DNA from: Maricaulis sp963975345
GTDB lineage: Bacteria > Pseudomonadota > Alphaproteobacteria > Caulobacterales > Maricaulaceae
Reading direction: 5' to 3'
Length of the DNA stretch: 64,000 nt
Assembly: GCF_963975345.1 (NCBI RefSeq)
Contig: NZ_CAXBGE010000004.1
Coordinates: 1 to 64,000, forward strand
The notes beneath the pieces were generated by a model. The model had not been told where the DNA came from. It ran no database searches and saw only the letters and a program-made list of their open reading frames with translations. Position numbers and translations under genes: made by a program. Below are positions 52,169 through 61,373 of this stretch, in pieces; position 1 is the first letter of the stretch, and each line of letters opens with the position of its first letter.

Positions 52169-52768
52169 GTGTTAAGCCTTTTCTCCGATATCGCCCAAGC
52201 GCTGGGCCTGGCGATCGATGCTGCCCTGTTGAAGCGCGCGGCATTCGCCTATCTCGCGAGCCATCCCTCCATCGCCCTGGCGGCGCTGGCCGTGCCCTTG
52301 ATCGCCGGGGCGTCTGAAATGCTCGGCAAGGCTTATGTGCTGGCGGCGCAAAAAGTTGGCCATTGGCGCCTGATCGCCAGCCTCGCCCTGACCGGGCTCG
52401 TCTATCTGCTCGGCGTCGTGATCTGGGGCATCAGCGCGCATTTCCTGCTGGGCCTGGGCAGCCATCTGGCGGTGTCCGAGACGGTTCTGGCCGGCACGAT
52501 TGCCCTGGGCTATGCGCCGCGGCTTTTGAGCGTGCTGACGGTGGCGCCCTATTATGGCGAATTCCTCGACCGGGCGCTGGATGCCTGGACCTTTGTCTGC
52601 ATCGGTTGGGGTTTTTGGGTCGTGATCGGCGGACCGATTATTCTGGTCATCCTGTGTGCGGGTGCCGGCTGGCTGGTTTCTGCCGGCGTTCGCCATTTCG
52701 GCGGCCGGATGAGTGAACCCCTGCTGCGCCGCTTGCGTCTGGTGACACCGGGAGGTGGCCATGTTTGA
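52169..52768 (+). CDS. Multi-pass inner-membrane protein of unknown function
   Basis: 199 residues from GTG 52169, chosen because GGAG precedes it and codons further upstream are basic and unlike a protein start. About five hydrophobic segments (near 30-50, 75-105, 108-130, 140-155, 160-185) with an amphipathic first helix. The pattern recalls Yip1-like membrane proteins but no motif was matched with confidence. The stop overlaps the next gene's start region, and the two are co-translated, suggesting a membrane platform for the downstream hydrolase-like protein. Confidence 0.65.
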   Translation: MLSLFSDIAQALGLAIDAALLKRAAFAYLASHPSIALAALAVPLIAGASEMLGKAYVLAAQKVGHWRLIASLALTGLVYLLGVVIWGISAHFLLGLGSHLAVSETVLAGTIALGYAPRLLSVLTVAPYYGEFLDRALDAWTFVCIGWGFWVVIGGPIILVILCAGAGWLVSAGVRHFGGRMSEPLLRRLRLVTPGGGHV

Positions 52769-53723
52769 GGTCGCGCTCGGCTGGCTGCTCCTGACCGGCT
52801 TTATCGCCTTCGTCCTGGCGGGCACGCTGGCGCCGCTCGAGACCCTGTTCTGGTGGTCGCGGCACACCGATACCGATCTCGATCCGGCCTTGGCGCCTGC
52901 GAGTGTCCCGGCTGTGAGTTCGGGTGACTTCATTGTCTATCTCGGCGGGATTGACCGCATCAGCGGCACGTCCAATTCCGGCCGCGAGCGACGCTTTCTG
53001 GACGCGCTGCGCAAGGGGGCCCCCGACGCGGTGCTGGTCGACACGGTCTTTCCCTACGCTGCCTCTGGCAACCCGCTGCTGCACGGACCGCGCGTGTTCA
53101 GCCGGGTCTGGCGCGCGCTCGATGCCGCACCGGCACAGCAGCGCCGGCCCTTGCTGGCCAATCTGGTCAACGCGCGCAATTTCTTTCAGGTGCTGGTCTC
53201 GGCCGACCGGCGCTATGGGCCGGTGTTCAATCTGGCGATTGCCGGTCTGATCGAAGACAGTCTGCGCGCCGCCGGCTGGCAGCCGCGCAGCGGTGCCCGG
53301 CTGACCCTGATCGGGTTGAGCGGCGGGGCCCAGATGGCGGCCGGTGCCGCCGATGATCTGGCCGACATCTTCGATGGCCCGATCCAGCTGATCTCGATCG
53401 GTGGTGTCATCGCCTCGACGCCGGGCCTGAACCGGCTGGCCCGCATCCATCATCTCGCCGGCAGCGCGGACCGGGTCGAGGCGGCCGGCGTGCTGGCCTT
53501 TCCCGCCCGCTGGCCGATCGCGGCCGGATCGGAATGGGCGGTTGCGCGCCAGTCCGGCCGCCTCCAGCGCATCGCGCTGCCGGGTGTCACCCATAACGGT
53601 CCGCGCGGCTATTTCGGTGAAGCCCGGCAGGGTGATCATCTGCAATGGCAGGAAACAGTGGCGATTGTGCTCGATTGCATCGCGGGCTTCGGGCCCGGGA
53701 CGGGCAGCAAATCGTCAGGCTAA
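52761..53723 (+). CDS. Membrane-anchored alpha/beta-hydrolase-like protein
   Basis: 320 residues from ATG 52761 (GGGAGG five bases upstream; GTG 52755 is an alternative). One N-terminal transmembrane helix (VALGWLLLTGFIAFVLAGTL) leads to a soluble domain with the nucleophile elbow TLIGLSGGAQMAAGAA (G-L-S-G-G, near residue 190), an upstream YLGGIDRISGTSNS strand-loop, and a plausible late His in LPGVTHNGPRGYF. It fits a lipase- or esterase-like alpha/beta hydrolase facing one side of the membrane. Overlaps the membrane-protein gene upstream; its stop overlaps the convergent hutC gene by four bases. Confidence 0.72.
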   Translation: MFEVALGWLLLTGFIAFVLAGTLAPLETLFWWSRHTDTDLDPALAPASVPAVSSGDFIVYLGGIDRISGTSNSGRERRFLDALRKGAPDAVLVDTVFPYAASGNPLLHGPRVFSRVWRALDAAPAQQRRPLLANLVNARNFFQVLVSADRRYGPVFNLAIAGLIEDSLRAAGWQPRSGARLTLIGLSGGAQMAAGAADDLADIFDGPIQLISIGGVIASTPGLNRLARIHHLAGSADRVEAAGVLAFPARWPIAAGSEWAVARQSGRLQRIALPGVTHNGPRGYFGEARQGDHLQWQETVAIVLDCIAGFGPGTGSKSSG

Positions 53724-54460
53724 CCCGCCGGTGCGAAGCGCTCGGTCATCACATGGCGGTCGCCCGGATGGGTCAGGCGGGCAAAGGTGACGACGGCCTC
53801 GTTCTGAAAAGTGCGCCGCTCCAGCACGAGACAGGCATCGCCGCGCCTGATTTCGAGCAACCCGGCCAGGCGGGCATCGGCATTGATCGCCAGAACCGTG
53901 TGTTCGGCGGCGGTCCAGGGTGTCGCTGACAACAGCCAGGCACCCGGTGCTGTGGCGCGGAAATCCTGGTCGGCGGCCGACGGCAGCAGCGCCAGATTGA
54001 TCCAGCGTTCTTCCAGTTCGATCACATCGCCATCGGCGGTGTGGCGGCAGACCAGATGTTGCAGGGGCGCGCCGGTCGCCACCTGCATCTGGGCGGCTCG
54101 CTCGGGGCTGGCGGCGACGGTCTGGTCGGTGAGGCATTGATAGCCATAGACCTGGCCGCGCGCCGGGATCGCGGTCGACATGTCGACAATTTCCAGCATC
54201 GCCGCCGGCGAGGGTGGCTGGGCGACGAAACTGCCGGCGCGGCGCCGGCGCACGATCAGCCCGTCCTCGGTTAGTCCACGCAGCGCGCGATTGACGGTCA
54301 TCCTTGCGGTGCCGAAATGTGCCGCCAGCTCGGCTTCGGCCGGAATGCGATGACGCGGCGGCCAGATGCCAGCGCGGATATTGCCCAGGATCGCGCGCCG
54401 GATCTGGTCATAGACCGGGCCAGAGCCGTCGAGGCAGAGATCGCCGGCCCATTCGCTCAT
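53720..54460 (-). CDS. hutC: Histidine utilisation repressor HutC (GntR/HutC family)
   Basis: 246 residues. N-terminal GntR winged helix (about 10-75: YDQIRRAILGNIRAGIWPPRHRIPAEAELAAHFGTARMTVNRALRGLTEDGLIVRRRRAGSFVA) and a C-terminal UTRA ligand domain (HLVCRHTADGDVIELEERWINLALLP). HutC represses hut genes and is released by urocanate. It is translated from the hutF message (ATGA overlap). A well-formed palindrome in the hutF-hutI gap is its probable operator. Confidence 0.92.
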   Translation of the reverse strand: MSEWAGDLCLDGSGPVYDQIRRAILGNIRAGIWPPRHRIPAEAELAAHFGTARMTVNRALRGLTEDGLIVRRRRAGSFVAQPPSPAAMLEIVDMSTAIPARGQVYGYQCLTDQTVAASPERAAQMQVATGAPLQHLVCRHTADGDVIELEERWINLALLPSAADQDFRATAPGAWLLSATPWTAAEHTVLAINADARLAGLLEIRRGDACLVLERRTFQNEAVVTFARLTHPGDRHVMTERFAPAG

Positions 54461-55827
54461 CGGTCAATCGCCGCGCGGATATCGAGCATGGCGGTGCGAT
54501 AGGCGGCTTCGATGCGGTCGCGGGTGAGGGCGCGGCCCTCGTGCACGACGCATTGGCCGCCGACATAGACCTCGCGCACCAGACGGCTATCGCCGCAGAA
54601 CAGCCAGCTGTCGAGGCGTGCATCTTCCGCCCGCCCGACCAGGGTCGGGTGCTGGTCGTCGAGAATGACGAAATCGGCGCGTCGGCCGGTCTCGATCCGC
54701 CCGGACGGTTGCTGCAGGGCCTGGTTACTGCCGGCCAGGGCGGCGTCAAACAGGCGGCGGCCAGTGCTGCCGCCGGGCGGGGCGAGCACATTGCGCCGCT
54801 GCGCCTGCAGTCGCTGGCCATATTCCAGCAGGCGGAGATCTTCAGCCAGATCGATCCGGATATGGCTGTCCGAGCCAATGCCGATGCGGCCACCGGCGGC
54901 CAGATAGGTACTGGCATTGAAGAAGCCGTCGCCGAGATTGCCCTCGGTCAGCGGACACAGGCCGGCGACCGCGCCGGAGGCCGCCAGCATCGCCGTCTCG
55001 GCCTCGCTCATATGGGTCGCGTGAATCAGGCACCAGCGTTGATCGACGTCCTGCGTGCCGAACAGATATTGGACCGGGCGTTGGCCGGTTGCGGCAAGGC
55101 AATCATCGACCTCTTTTTGCTGTTCGGCGGCGTGGATATGGATCGGCCCCCCCTCGCTCAATGGCAATATGGAGGTGATCTCCGAGGCCGAGGCCGCGCG
55201 CAGCGAGTGCGGCGCGAGGCCGAGCACGGCGTGATCAATCGTGTCCATATGACGCTTGGCCGAGACGACCAGGTCGGCGAAATTGTCGAGCGTATTGATG
55301 AATCGGCGTTGGCCCGGGCTGGGCGGCATGTCGCCGAAATTGGAATGGCGGTAGAGCACGGGCAACAGGGTGAGGGCGATCCCGGTCGCGCCAGCTGCGG
55401 CGCAGATCCGGCCGGCCATTTCGCCGATATCATTATAGGGGTGCCCGCTTTCGTCATGATGCAGATAATGGAATTCGCCGACCGAGGTGAATCCGGTCTC
55501 CAGCATCTCGCAATAGACCAGCGCCGCAATCGCCTCGACATGGTCGGGGGTGAGATTGTCGTTGAAGGCATACATGATCTGGCGCCAGGACCAGAAACTG
55601 TCCTCGCCCGGCCCACGTCGCTCCGACAGCCCCGCCATGCCGCGCTGGAAGGCGTGGGAGTGGACATTGGCCATGCCGGGCAGTGCGACGCCCAGCCGGA
55701 CCGCTTCGGGACCATGCGGCGTGTCAGGGCTGATACTGGCGATCAAGCCATTGGCGTCGACCGTGATGGCAACATTGCGGGCCCAGCCCTCGGGCAGGAG
55801 AATTTCGGCGAAGTGAAATTCGGACAT
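54457..55827 (-). CDS. hutF: Formimidoylglutamate deiminase
   Basis: 456 residues from ATG 55827 (GGGAGG seven bases upstream; the open frame beyond it is not conserved). Amidohydrolase fold with the metal site NVHSHAFQRGMAGLSERRG near residue 55, HIHAAEQQKEVDDC near 205, HATHMSE and IGIGSDSHIRIDLAEDLR late. It deaminates N-formimidoyl-glutamate to N-formyl-glutamate, defining the five-step route in which HutG then releases formate. First gene of the minus-strand arm, followed by hutC. Confidence 0.95.
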   Translation of the reverse strand: MSEFHFAEILLPEGWARNVAITVDANGLIASISPDTPHGPEAVRLGVALPGMANVHSHAFQRGMAGLSERRGPGEDSFWSWRQIMYAFNDNLTPDHVEAIAALVYCEMLETGFTSVGEFHYLHHDESGHPYNDIGEMAGRICAAAGATGIALTLLPVLYRHSNFGDMPPSPGQRRFINTLDNFADLVVSAKRHMDTIDHAVLGLAPHSLRAASASEITSILPLSEGGPIHIHAAEQQKEVDDCLAATGQRPVQYLFGTQDVDQRWCLIHATHMSEAETAMLAASGAVAGLCPLTEGNLGDGFFNASTYLAAGGRIGIGSDSHIRIDLAEDLRLLEYGQRLQAQRRNVLAPPGGSTGRRLFDAALAGSNQALQQPSGRIETGRRADFVILDDQHPTLVGRAEDARLDSWLFCGDSRLVREVYVGGQCVVHEGRALTRDRIEAAYRTAMLDIRAAIDR

Positions 55828-55867
55828 TGGCAGGCCTCCCGGCTGGACAGACTCATGTGCGCAATTT

Positions 55868-55883
55868 AATTGTATAGACAATT
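55868..55883. promoter_or_regulatory. HutC operator candidate in the divergent hutF/hutI gap
   Basis: AATTGT-ATAG-ACAATT: 6-bp perfect arms around a 4-base centre, containing a TTGTATAGACAA core like HutC sites described in Pseudomonas. It is 41-56 bases from the hutF ATG and 24-39 bases from the hutI ATG, placed to control both arms. Confidence 0.82.
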
Positions 55884-55906
55884 AGGCGAGATTGAAGGGC
55901 CATTCA

Positions 55907-57115
55907 ATGCGTTTCGACCGATTGCTGACCGATGCGAGGCTCGCCACCATGGTGCCGGGGGCTGTGCCCTACGGCGCTTTGCTCGATGCCGCGATCGGGA
56001 TTCGCGATGGTCGCATCGCCTGGATCGGGCCGATGTCGGAGGTGCCCGAAACGGCGCTGCAAACCGATAGCGTCAAGGGCCGCTGGGTCACACCGGCCCT
56101 GGTCGATTGCCATACGCATCTGGTGTTTGCCGGCGACCGCTCCGACGAGTTCGAACGCCGCCTCGCTGGCGAAACCTATGCCGAGATCTCCAGATCCGGC
56201 GGCGGTATCCGCAAGACCGTCGAGGCGACGCGCAAGGCCGGTGCGGCCGAGCTCGCTGGCGGTGCCTTGTCGCGGCTTGATGCGCTCTCGGCCGAGGGTG
56301 TCGGCACAATCGAGATCAAGTCGGGTTATGGCCTGACCTATGAGAGCGAGCTGGCCATACTCAAGGCGGCGCGGTCGCTCGGACTGGTCTCGGGCCTGCG
56401 CGTCTCGACCACCTTGCTGGCCGCCCATTCCATCCCGCCCGAATATGAAGGCCGCTCCGGCGCCTATATCGACGAGGTCTGCATTCCGCTGATCCGCGAG
56501 GCGGCGCGCGAAGGCTTGGCCGATGCGGTGGACGCCTATTGCGAGACGATTGCCTTTTCGCCGGAAGAAATCCGCCGTCTTTTCATCGCCGCCAAGGCCG
56601 CCGGCCTGCCGGTCAAACTGCATGCCGATCAACTCTCCGACACCGGCGGTGCGAAGCTTGTCGCCGAATTCGACGGGCTGTCGGCCGACCATCTCGAATT
56701 CACCAATCCTGCCGGGATCAAGGCGATGGCGAAGGCCGGCACGGTCGCCGTGTTGCTGCCCGGCGCCTATTACGGCATTGGCGAAACCCAAAAACCGCCG
56801 GTCGCGGCGCTGCGCAAGGCGGGCGTGCCGCTGGCGGTGGCGACCGATGCCAATCCGGGCACATCGCCGATGGTGTCCTTGCTGACGTCGGCCAATATGG
56901 CGTGCAACCTGTTTGGACTGACCGTCGAGGAAGCGCTGGCGGGCATCACCCGCGAAGGCGCCCGGGCGCTGGGTCTGGCCAGTGATATCGGGACGCTCGA
57001 AACCGGCAAACGCGCCGATCTGGCGATCTGGGATGTCGAGCGTCCGGCAGAAATTATTCAATGGATCGGTTTGCGGCCGCTGCATGGCCGCATCCTCGGA
57101 GGAGAATGGCTTTGA
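55907..57115 (+). CDS. hutI: Imidazolonepropionase
   Basis: 402 residues from ATG 55907 with AAGGG seven bases upstream. Amidohydrolase fold: DCHTHLVFAGDRSDEFERRLAGETYAEI (metal HxH near residue 70), SGYGLTYESELAILKA, the HADQLSDTGGAKL metal region near 235, and ATDANPGTSPMVSLLTSANMACNLFGLTVEEAL. It opens the imidazolone ring to N-formimidoyl-glutamate. First gene of the plus-strand hut arm; its stop lies within the start of hutH. Confidence 0.96.
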   Translation: MRFDRLLTDARLATMVPGAVPYGALLDAAIGIRDGRIAWIGPMSEVPETALQTDSVKGRWVTPALVDCHTHLVFAGDRSDEFERRLAGETYAEISRSGGGIRKTVEATRKAGAAELAGGALSRLDALSAEGVGTIEIKSGYGLTYESELAILKAARSLGLVSGLRVSTTLLAAHSIPPEYEGRSGAYIDEVCIPLIREAAREGLADAVDAYCETIAFSPEEIRRLFIAAKAAGLPVKLHADQLSDTGGAKLVAEFDGLSADHLEFTNPAGIKAMAKAGTVAVLLPGAYYGIGETQKPPVAALRKAGVPLAVATDANPGTSPMVSLLTSANMACNLFGLTVEEALAGITREGARALGLASDIGTLETGKRADLAIWDVERPAEIIQWIGLRPLHGRILGGEWL

Positions 57116-58635
57116 GTGCGATCATCATCAGACCGGGCCAAATGGCGCTCGCCGACTGGCAGTCCATTTATCGCGGCGCTGCCGCCCGCATTGACCCCAA
57201 CGCCAAGGGCGCGGTCGATGCCGCGGCCCGAACCGTCGAGGAATTGATTGCTTCGGGCAGGGCGGTCTATGGCCTCAATACCGGTTTCGGCAAGCTGGCC
57301 CAGACCCGTATTGCCCAGGACGAACTGGCGACGCTGCAGGAACGTCTGGTGCTCTCGCATGCCGCCGGGATTGGCGATGCGCTGCCGGCCAATATCGTGC
57401 GCCTGATCCTGGCCCTGAAGATCGCCAGCCTTGGACGCGGCGCGTCCGGCTTGCGCTGGTCGACGTTGAAGTCACTCGAAGACCTGCTGACCCATGACGT
57501 CTTGCCGGTGATACCGGCCCAGGGCTCCGTCGGGGCGTCCGGCGATCTGGCCCCGCTCGCGCATATGAGCGCGGCCCTGATCGGTCATGGCGAGGCTTTC
57601 TGGCGCGGCGAACGCCTGCCCGCTGCCGAAGCGCTCAAGCGCGCCGGTCTCAAGCCGGTCAAGCTTGGCCCGAAAGAGGGTCTGGCCCTGCTCAACGGCA
57701 CCCAGACCTCGACCGCTCTGGCGCTCGCGGCGCTGTTCGGCATCGAGGCTGGCTTCAAGGCGGCGCTGGTCTCGGGCGCGATGAGTCTCGACGCCGCCAA
57801 GGGCTCGATTGCCCCGTTTGACCCCCGCATCCATGACCTGCGCGGCCATCAGGGCCAGATCGATGCCGCCGCCGCCCTGCGCAGTCTCGCCGAAGGCAGC
57901 GCGATCCTCGCCAGCCATGCGGTGTGCGAGAAAATCCAGGATCCGTATTGCCTGCGCTGCCAGCCACAGGTGATGGGCGCCGTGCTCGATCTGCTGCGTC
58001 AGGCCGCACGCACGCTCGAGATCGAAGCCAATGCCGTCACCGACAATCCGCTGATCTTCACAGATACCGGCGAAGCGATCTCCGGCGGCAACTTCCATGC
58101 TGAACCGGTCGCTTTTGCTGCGGATCAACTGGCCATGGCCGCCTGTGAGATCGGCTCGATCTGTGAGCGGCGCATCGCGCTTTTGACCGATCCGGCCGTC
58201 AGCGGCCTGCCGGCTTTCCTGTCACCGAAACCGGGGATCAATTCCGGCTTCATGATCGCCCATGTCACCGCCGCCGCTTTGGTCTCGGAGAACAAGCAGA
58301 AAGCCTATCCCGCCAGCGTCGATTCCATCCCCACCAGTGCCAATCAGGAAGACCATGTCTCGATGGCGACGCATGGCGCCGTCCGATCGTTGAAAATGGC
58401 GGAAAACCTCCACGCCGTGGTCGGGATCGAATTGCTTTGCGCTGCCCAGGGCACGGATTTCCATGCCCCTGACCGTTCCTCGGCCCGCATCGAGGCGGCC
58501 AAGACGGTGTTGCGCCGGGATGTGGCGCCCTATGGCGATGATCGCTATTTTGCGACAGACATCGCCGCGGCGCGCGATCTGGTCGCCTCTGGCGGGCTGG
58601 TCACAGCCGCCGGTGATTTGCCCGGAGTCATTTGA
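57106..58635 (+). CDS. hutH: Histidine ammonia-lyase
   Basis: 509 residues from ATG 57106 (GGAGGAG just upstream). The MIO prosthetic group forms from Ala144-Ser145-Gly146 in GSVGASGDLAPLAH; Tyr55 in VYGLNTGFGKLA is the catalytic Tyr. Later conserved blocks are NGTQTSTALAL, RCQPQVMGA, NAVTDNPLIF and SIPTSANQEDHVSMATHGA. It deaminates histidine to urocanate, the entry step. Overlaps hutI by ten bases and hutG by one. Confidence 0.97.
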   Translation: MALSAIIIRPGQMALADWQSIYRGAAARIDPNAKGAVDAAARTVEELIASGRAVYGLNTGFGKLAQTRIAQDELATLQERLVLSHAAGIGDALPANIVRLILALKIASLGRGASGLRWSTLKSLEDLLTHDVLPVIPAQGSVGASGDLAPLAHMSAALIGHGEAFWRGERLPAAEALKRAGLKPVKLGPKEGLALLNGTQTSTALALAALFGIEAGFKAALVSGAMSLDAAKGSIAPFDPRIHDLRGHQGQIDAAAALRSLAEGSAILASHAVCEKIQDPYCLRCQPQVMGAVLDLLRQAARTLEIEANAVTDNPLIFTDTGEAISGGNFHAEPVAFAADQLAMAACEIGSICERRIALLTDPAVSGLPAFLSPKPGINSGFMIAHVTAAALVSENKQKAYPASVDSIPTSANQEDHVSMATHGAVRSLKMAENLHAVVGIELLCAAQGTDFHAPDRSSARIEAAKTVLRRDVAPYGDDRYFATDIAAARDLVASGGLVTAAGDLPGVI

Positions 58636-59444
58636 TGGACGTGTATACGCTTGCAGCCGGCACCAGCCCGCTGGTTGTTTCAATGCCGCATTCCGGGCTT
58701 GCCCTGAGCCCCGGTCTGGCCGAACGGCTGACGCCGGCCGCCTCGGGCCTGCCGGACACTGATTGGCATGTGCCGCAGCTCTATGACTTCCTCGACGGCC
58801 TCGGCGTCGCGACGATCCGCGCGAACTATTCGCGCTATGTCATTGATCTCAATCGGGCACCGAACAATACCTCGCTCTATCCCGGCCAGGCGACGACGGA
58901 TCTGGTGCCGTTGACCCTCTTTGATGGCTCACCCGTTTATCGCGACGGCCAGGAGCCCGACGAAGACGAGCTGGAAGCGCGCCGTACCGATTATCACGAC
59001 CCCTATCACAAGGCCTTGACCGAGCTTCTGGTCGAGACCCGGATGGAGCATGGCTTTGCCCTCTTGTGGGATGCCCATTCGATCACCGATGAAGTGCCGC
59101 GCCTCTTCGAGGGCGTGTTGCCCGATCTCAATCTGGGCACCGTTGGCGGCGAGTCTTGCGATCCGGTGATCGAACGCGCCGCGCTGAGGGCGATGATGGA
59201 TCACGAGGAATACGCCTCGATCGTCAATGGCCGTTTTCGCGGCGGCTTCATCACCCGCGCCTATGGCCGCCCCAACCAGAATATCCACGCCGTGCAGATG
59301 GAGCTGGCCCAGTCGGCCTATCTCGACATGGCGAGCAAGGCCTTCGACGAGACCAAGGCCAATGTGCTGCGCCTCGCCCTCAAGGACACGATGACGGCAG
59401 CCCTGCGCGCTGCGGAAAACCTCTATTCAGGAGAAATGAGATGA
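58635..59444 (+). CDS. hutG: N-formylglutamate deformylase
   Basis: 269 residues from ATG 58635, which overlaps the hutH stop by one base. N-formylglutamate amidohydrolase fold: PLVVSMPHSGLALSP at the start, YVIDLNRAPNNTSLYPGQ, LLWDAHSITDEVPRLFEGVLPDLNLGT with metal/catalytic His and Asp, and NGRFRGGFITRAYGRPNQNIHAVQMELAQ. It hydrolyses N-formyl-glutamate to glutamate and formate, the last step after HutF. This is the deformylase, not the arginase-like formiminoglutamase sharing the HutG name. Confidence 0.95.
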   Translation: MDVYTLAAGTSPLVVSMPHSGLALSPGLAERLTPAASGLPDTDWHVPQLYDFLDGLGVATIRANYSRYVIDLNRAPNNTSLYPGQATTDLVPLTLFDGSPVYRDGQEPDEDELEARRTDYHDPYHKALTELLVETRMEHGFALLWDAHSITDEVPRLFEGVLPDLNLGTVGGESCDPVIERAALRAMMDHEEYASIVNGRFRGGFITRAYGRPNQNIHAVQMELAQSAYLDMASKAFDETKANVLRLALKDTMTAALRAAENLYSGEMR

Positions 59445-61111
59445 CCTCAACCCGGCTCGACAATGCGCGCGTGATCCGTGCCAAACGCGGCAATGAACTC
59501 GACGCTCTGAGCTGGGCCACAGAAGCGCCGCTGCGCATGCTGATGAATAATCTCGACCCCGATGTCGCCGAAAAACCGGAAGAGCTGGTCGTCTATGGCG
59601 GCATCGGCCGCGCCGCGCGCGACTGGGAAAGCTATGACCGGATCGTCTCCACCCTGAAACGCCTGAAAGACGACGAAACCCTGCTGGTCCAGTCGGGCAA
59701 GCCGGTCGGCGTGTTCCAGACCCATTCCAACGCGCCGCGCGTTCTGATCGCAAATTCCAATCTCGTGCCGCATTGGGCGAATTGGGAGCATTTTCGCGAG
59801 CTCGATAAAAAGGGCTTGATGATGTACGGCCAGATGACGGCCGGTTCCTGGATCTATATCGGCAGCCAGGGCATTGTGCAGGGAACCTACGAGACATTCG
59901 TAGAAGCCGGACGGCAACATTACGGCGGAGATCTGGCAGGCAAGTGGATACTTACCGGCGGCCTTGGCGGCATGGGCGGCGCCCAGCCGCTCGCGGCCAC
60001 CATGGCAGGCGCCTCCATGCTCGCCATCGAGTGTCAGCCGAGCCGGATCGAGATGCGTCTGAAGACCGGCTATCTCGACAGACAGGCTCACGATCTCGAC
60101 CAAGCTCTGGAAATGATTGACGAAGCCTGCGCCAAGGGCGAGGCCGTTTCGGTCGGCCTGCTCGGCAATGCGGCCGAGGTTTTCCCCGAACTCGTCAAAC
60201 GCGGCGTCCGCCCCGATATCGTCACCGACCAGACTTCGGCCCACGACCCGGTCAATGGATATCTCCCGCTCGGCTGGACGCTCGACCAGTGGGAATCGAT
60301 GCGAATTTCCGACCCCGACGCCGTCTCGAAAGCCGCCAAAAAATCAATGGCGATCCAGGTCGAGGCGATGCTGGCCTTCCACAAGGCGGGCATTCCCACC
60401 GTCGATTACGGCAATAATATCCGCCAGATGGCCCATGACGTGGGCGTCACCAACGCGTTCGATTTCCCCGGCTTCGTCCCGGCCTATATCCGTCCACTCT
60501 TCTGCCGCGGCGTCGGACCCTTCCGCTGGGTCGCGCTGTCGGGAGATCCCGAGGATATCTACAAGACCGACGCCAAGGTCAAAGAACTCATCCCCGATAA
60601 TCCCCATCTCCACCGCTGGCTCGACATGGCCCGCGAGCGCATCCACTTCCAGGGCCTGCCGGCGCGCATCTGCTGGGTCGGCCTCGGCGAGCGTCACAAA
60701 TTGGGCCTTGCTTTCAACGAGATGGTCCGCACCGGCGAGCTGTCCGCCCCTGTCGTGATCGGCCGCGACCACCTCGATTCAGGCTCCGTCGCCAGCCCCA
60801 ATCGCGAAACCGAAGCCATGCAGGACGGCTCCGACGCCGTCGCCGATTGGCCGATCCTCAACGCCCTGCTCAACACCGCCTCCGGCGCGACCTGGGTCTC
60901 GCTCCACCATGGCGGCGGCGTCGGCATGGGCTATTCCATCCACTCCGGCCAGGTCACCCTTGCCGACGGCACCGATGAAGCGGCGGCGCGTATCGGACGC
61001 GTGCTGTGGAACGACCCGGCGACCGGCGTGATGCGCCATGCCGATGCGGGCTATGAGATCGCGAAAGAGTGCGCGAAGAGCCAAGGGCTGGATTTGCCGA
61101 GCGTGGGGTAG
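59441..61111 (+). CDS. hutU: Urocanate hydratase
   Basis: 556 residues from ATG 59441, overlapping the hutG stop by ATGA. Conserved blocks: NNLDPDVAEKPEELVVYGGIGRAARDWESYDRI, GQMTAGSWIYIGSQGIVQGTYET, the NAD-binding GGLGGMGGAQPLAATMAG, YLPLGWT, RPLFCRGVGPFRWVALSGDPEDI with the catalytic-region Cys, and GRDHLDSGSVASPNRETEAMQDGSDAVADWP. It hydrates urocanate to imidazolonepropionate using tightly bound NAD+. Last gene of the arm; no clear terminator follows its stop. Confidence 0.97.
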   Translation: MTSTRLDNARVIRAKRGNELDALSWATEAPLRMLMNNLDPDVAEKPEELVVYGGIGRAARDWESYDRIVSTLKRLKDDETLLVQSGKPVGVFQTHSNAPRVLIANSNLVPHWANWEHFRELDKKGLMMYGQMTAGSWIYIGSQGIVQGTYETFVEAGRQHYGGDLAGKWILTGGLGGMGGAQPLAATMAGASMLAIECQPSRIEMRLKTGYLDRQAHDLDQALEMIDEACAKGEAVSVGLLGNAAEVFPELVKRGVRPDIVTDQTSAHDPVNGYLPLGWTLDQWESMRISDPDAVSKAAKKSMAIQVEAMLAFHKAGIPTVDYGNNIRQMAHDVGVTNAFDFPGFVPAYIRPLFCRGVGPFRWVALSGDPEDIYKTDAKVKELIPDNPHLHRWLDMARERIHFQGLPARICWVGLGERHKLGLAFNEMVRTGELSAPVVIGRDHLDSGSVASPNRETEAMQDGSDAVADWPILNALLNTASGATWVSLHHGGGVGMGYSIHSGQVTLADGTDEAAARIGRVLWNDPATGVMRHADAGYEIAKECAKSQGLDLPSVG

Positions 61112-61169
61112 GGGCGTTCCGGCCGCATTGATCAGACTTCTCGCCTAGATATGGACTCTGTCATCCGCC

Positions 61170-61373
61170 TTGCTGGCGATCTGGTTCGGCTGGCTATTTG
61201 TGACGATGTACCGGAACCACCGCGCCTGCTTCGACGAGAACGGGCGGTGCTTCATCGACGGCGTCGTGCACCACGACACAAGCTTTCTCTATTTCTGGAT
61301 CGCCTTGCTGGCCGCCCTGTCTGGGCTGGGCGGTGTCATCATCGCCAGCCGTCGGGGCCGGTCGGCAGCCTAG
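61170..61373 (+). CDS. Possible small two-helix membrane protein
   Basis: 67 codons from TTG 61170 (CTG 61158 also possible) with no strong ribosome site. The frame reads like a real protein: a hydrophobic N-terminal helix (LAIWFGWLFVTMY), a short polar loop with two Cys (RACFDENGRCFIDG), a second helix (FLYFWIALLAALSGLGGVII) and a positive tail. No family recognised. Upstream in-frame stop at 61146. Unusual start codons make this tentative. Confidence 0.45.
   Translation: MLAIWFGWLFVTMYRNHRACFDENGRCFIDGVVHHDTSFLYFWIALLAALSGLGGVIIASRRGRSAA

Noticed and set aside
54304..55869. Long open frame on the plus strand (over 500 codons)
   Set aside because: It lies antisense to hutF and hutC, its translation is low-complexity Arg/Gly/Asp-rich, and the minus-strand proteins are unmistakable. 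GC-rich DNA produces such shadows.
55904..57085. Long minus-strand frame opposite hutI
   Set aside because: Antisense to a clearly conserved imidazolonepropionase; composition is not protein-like.
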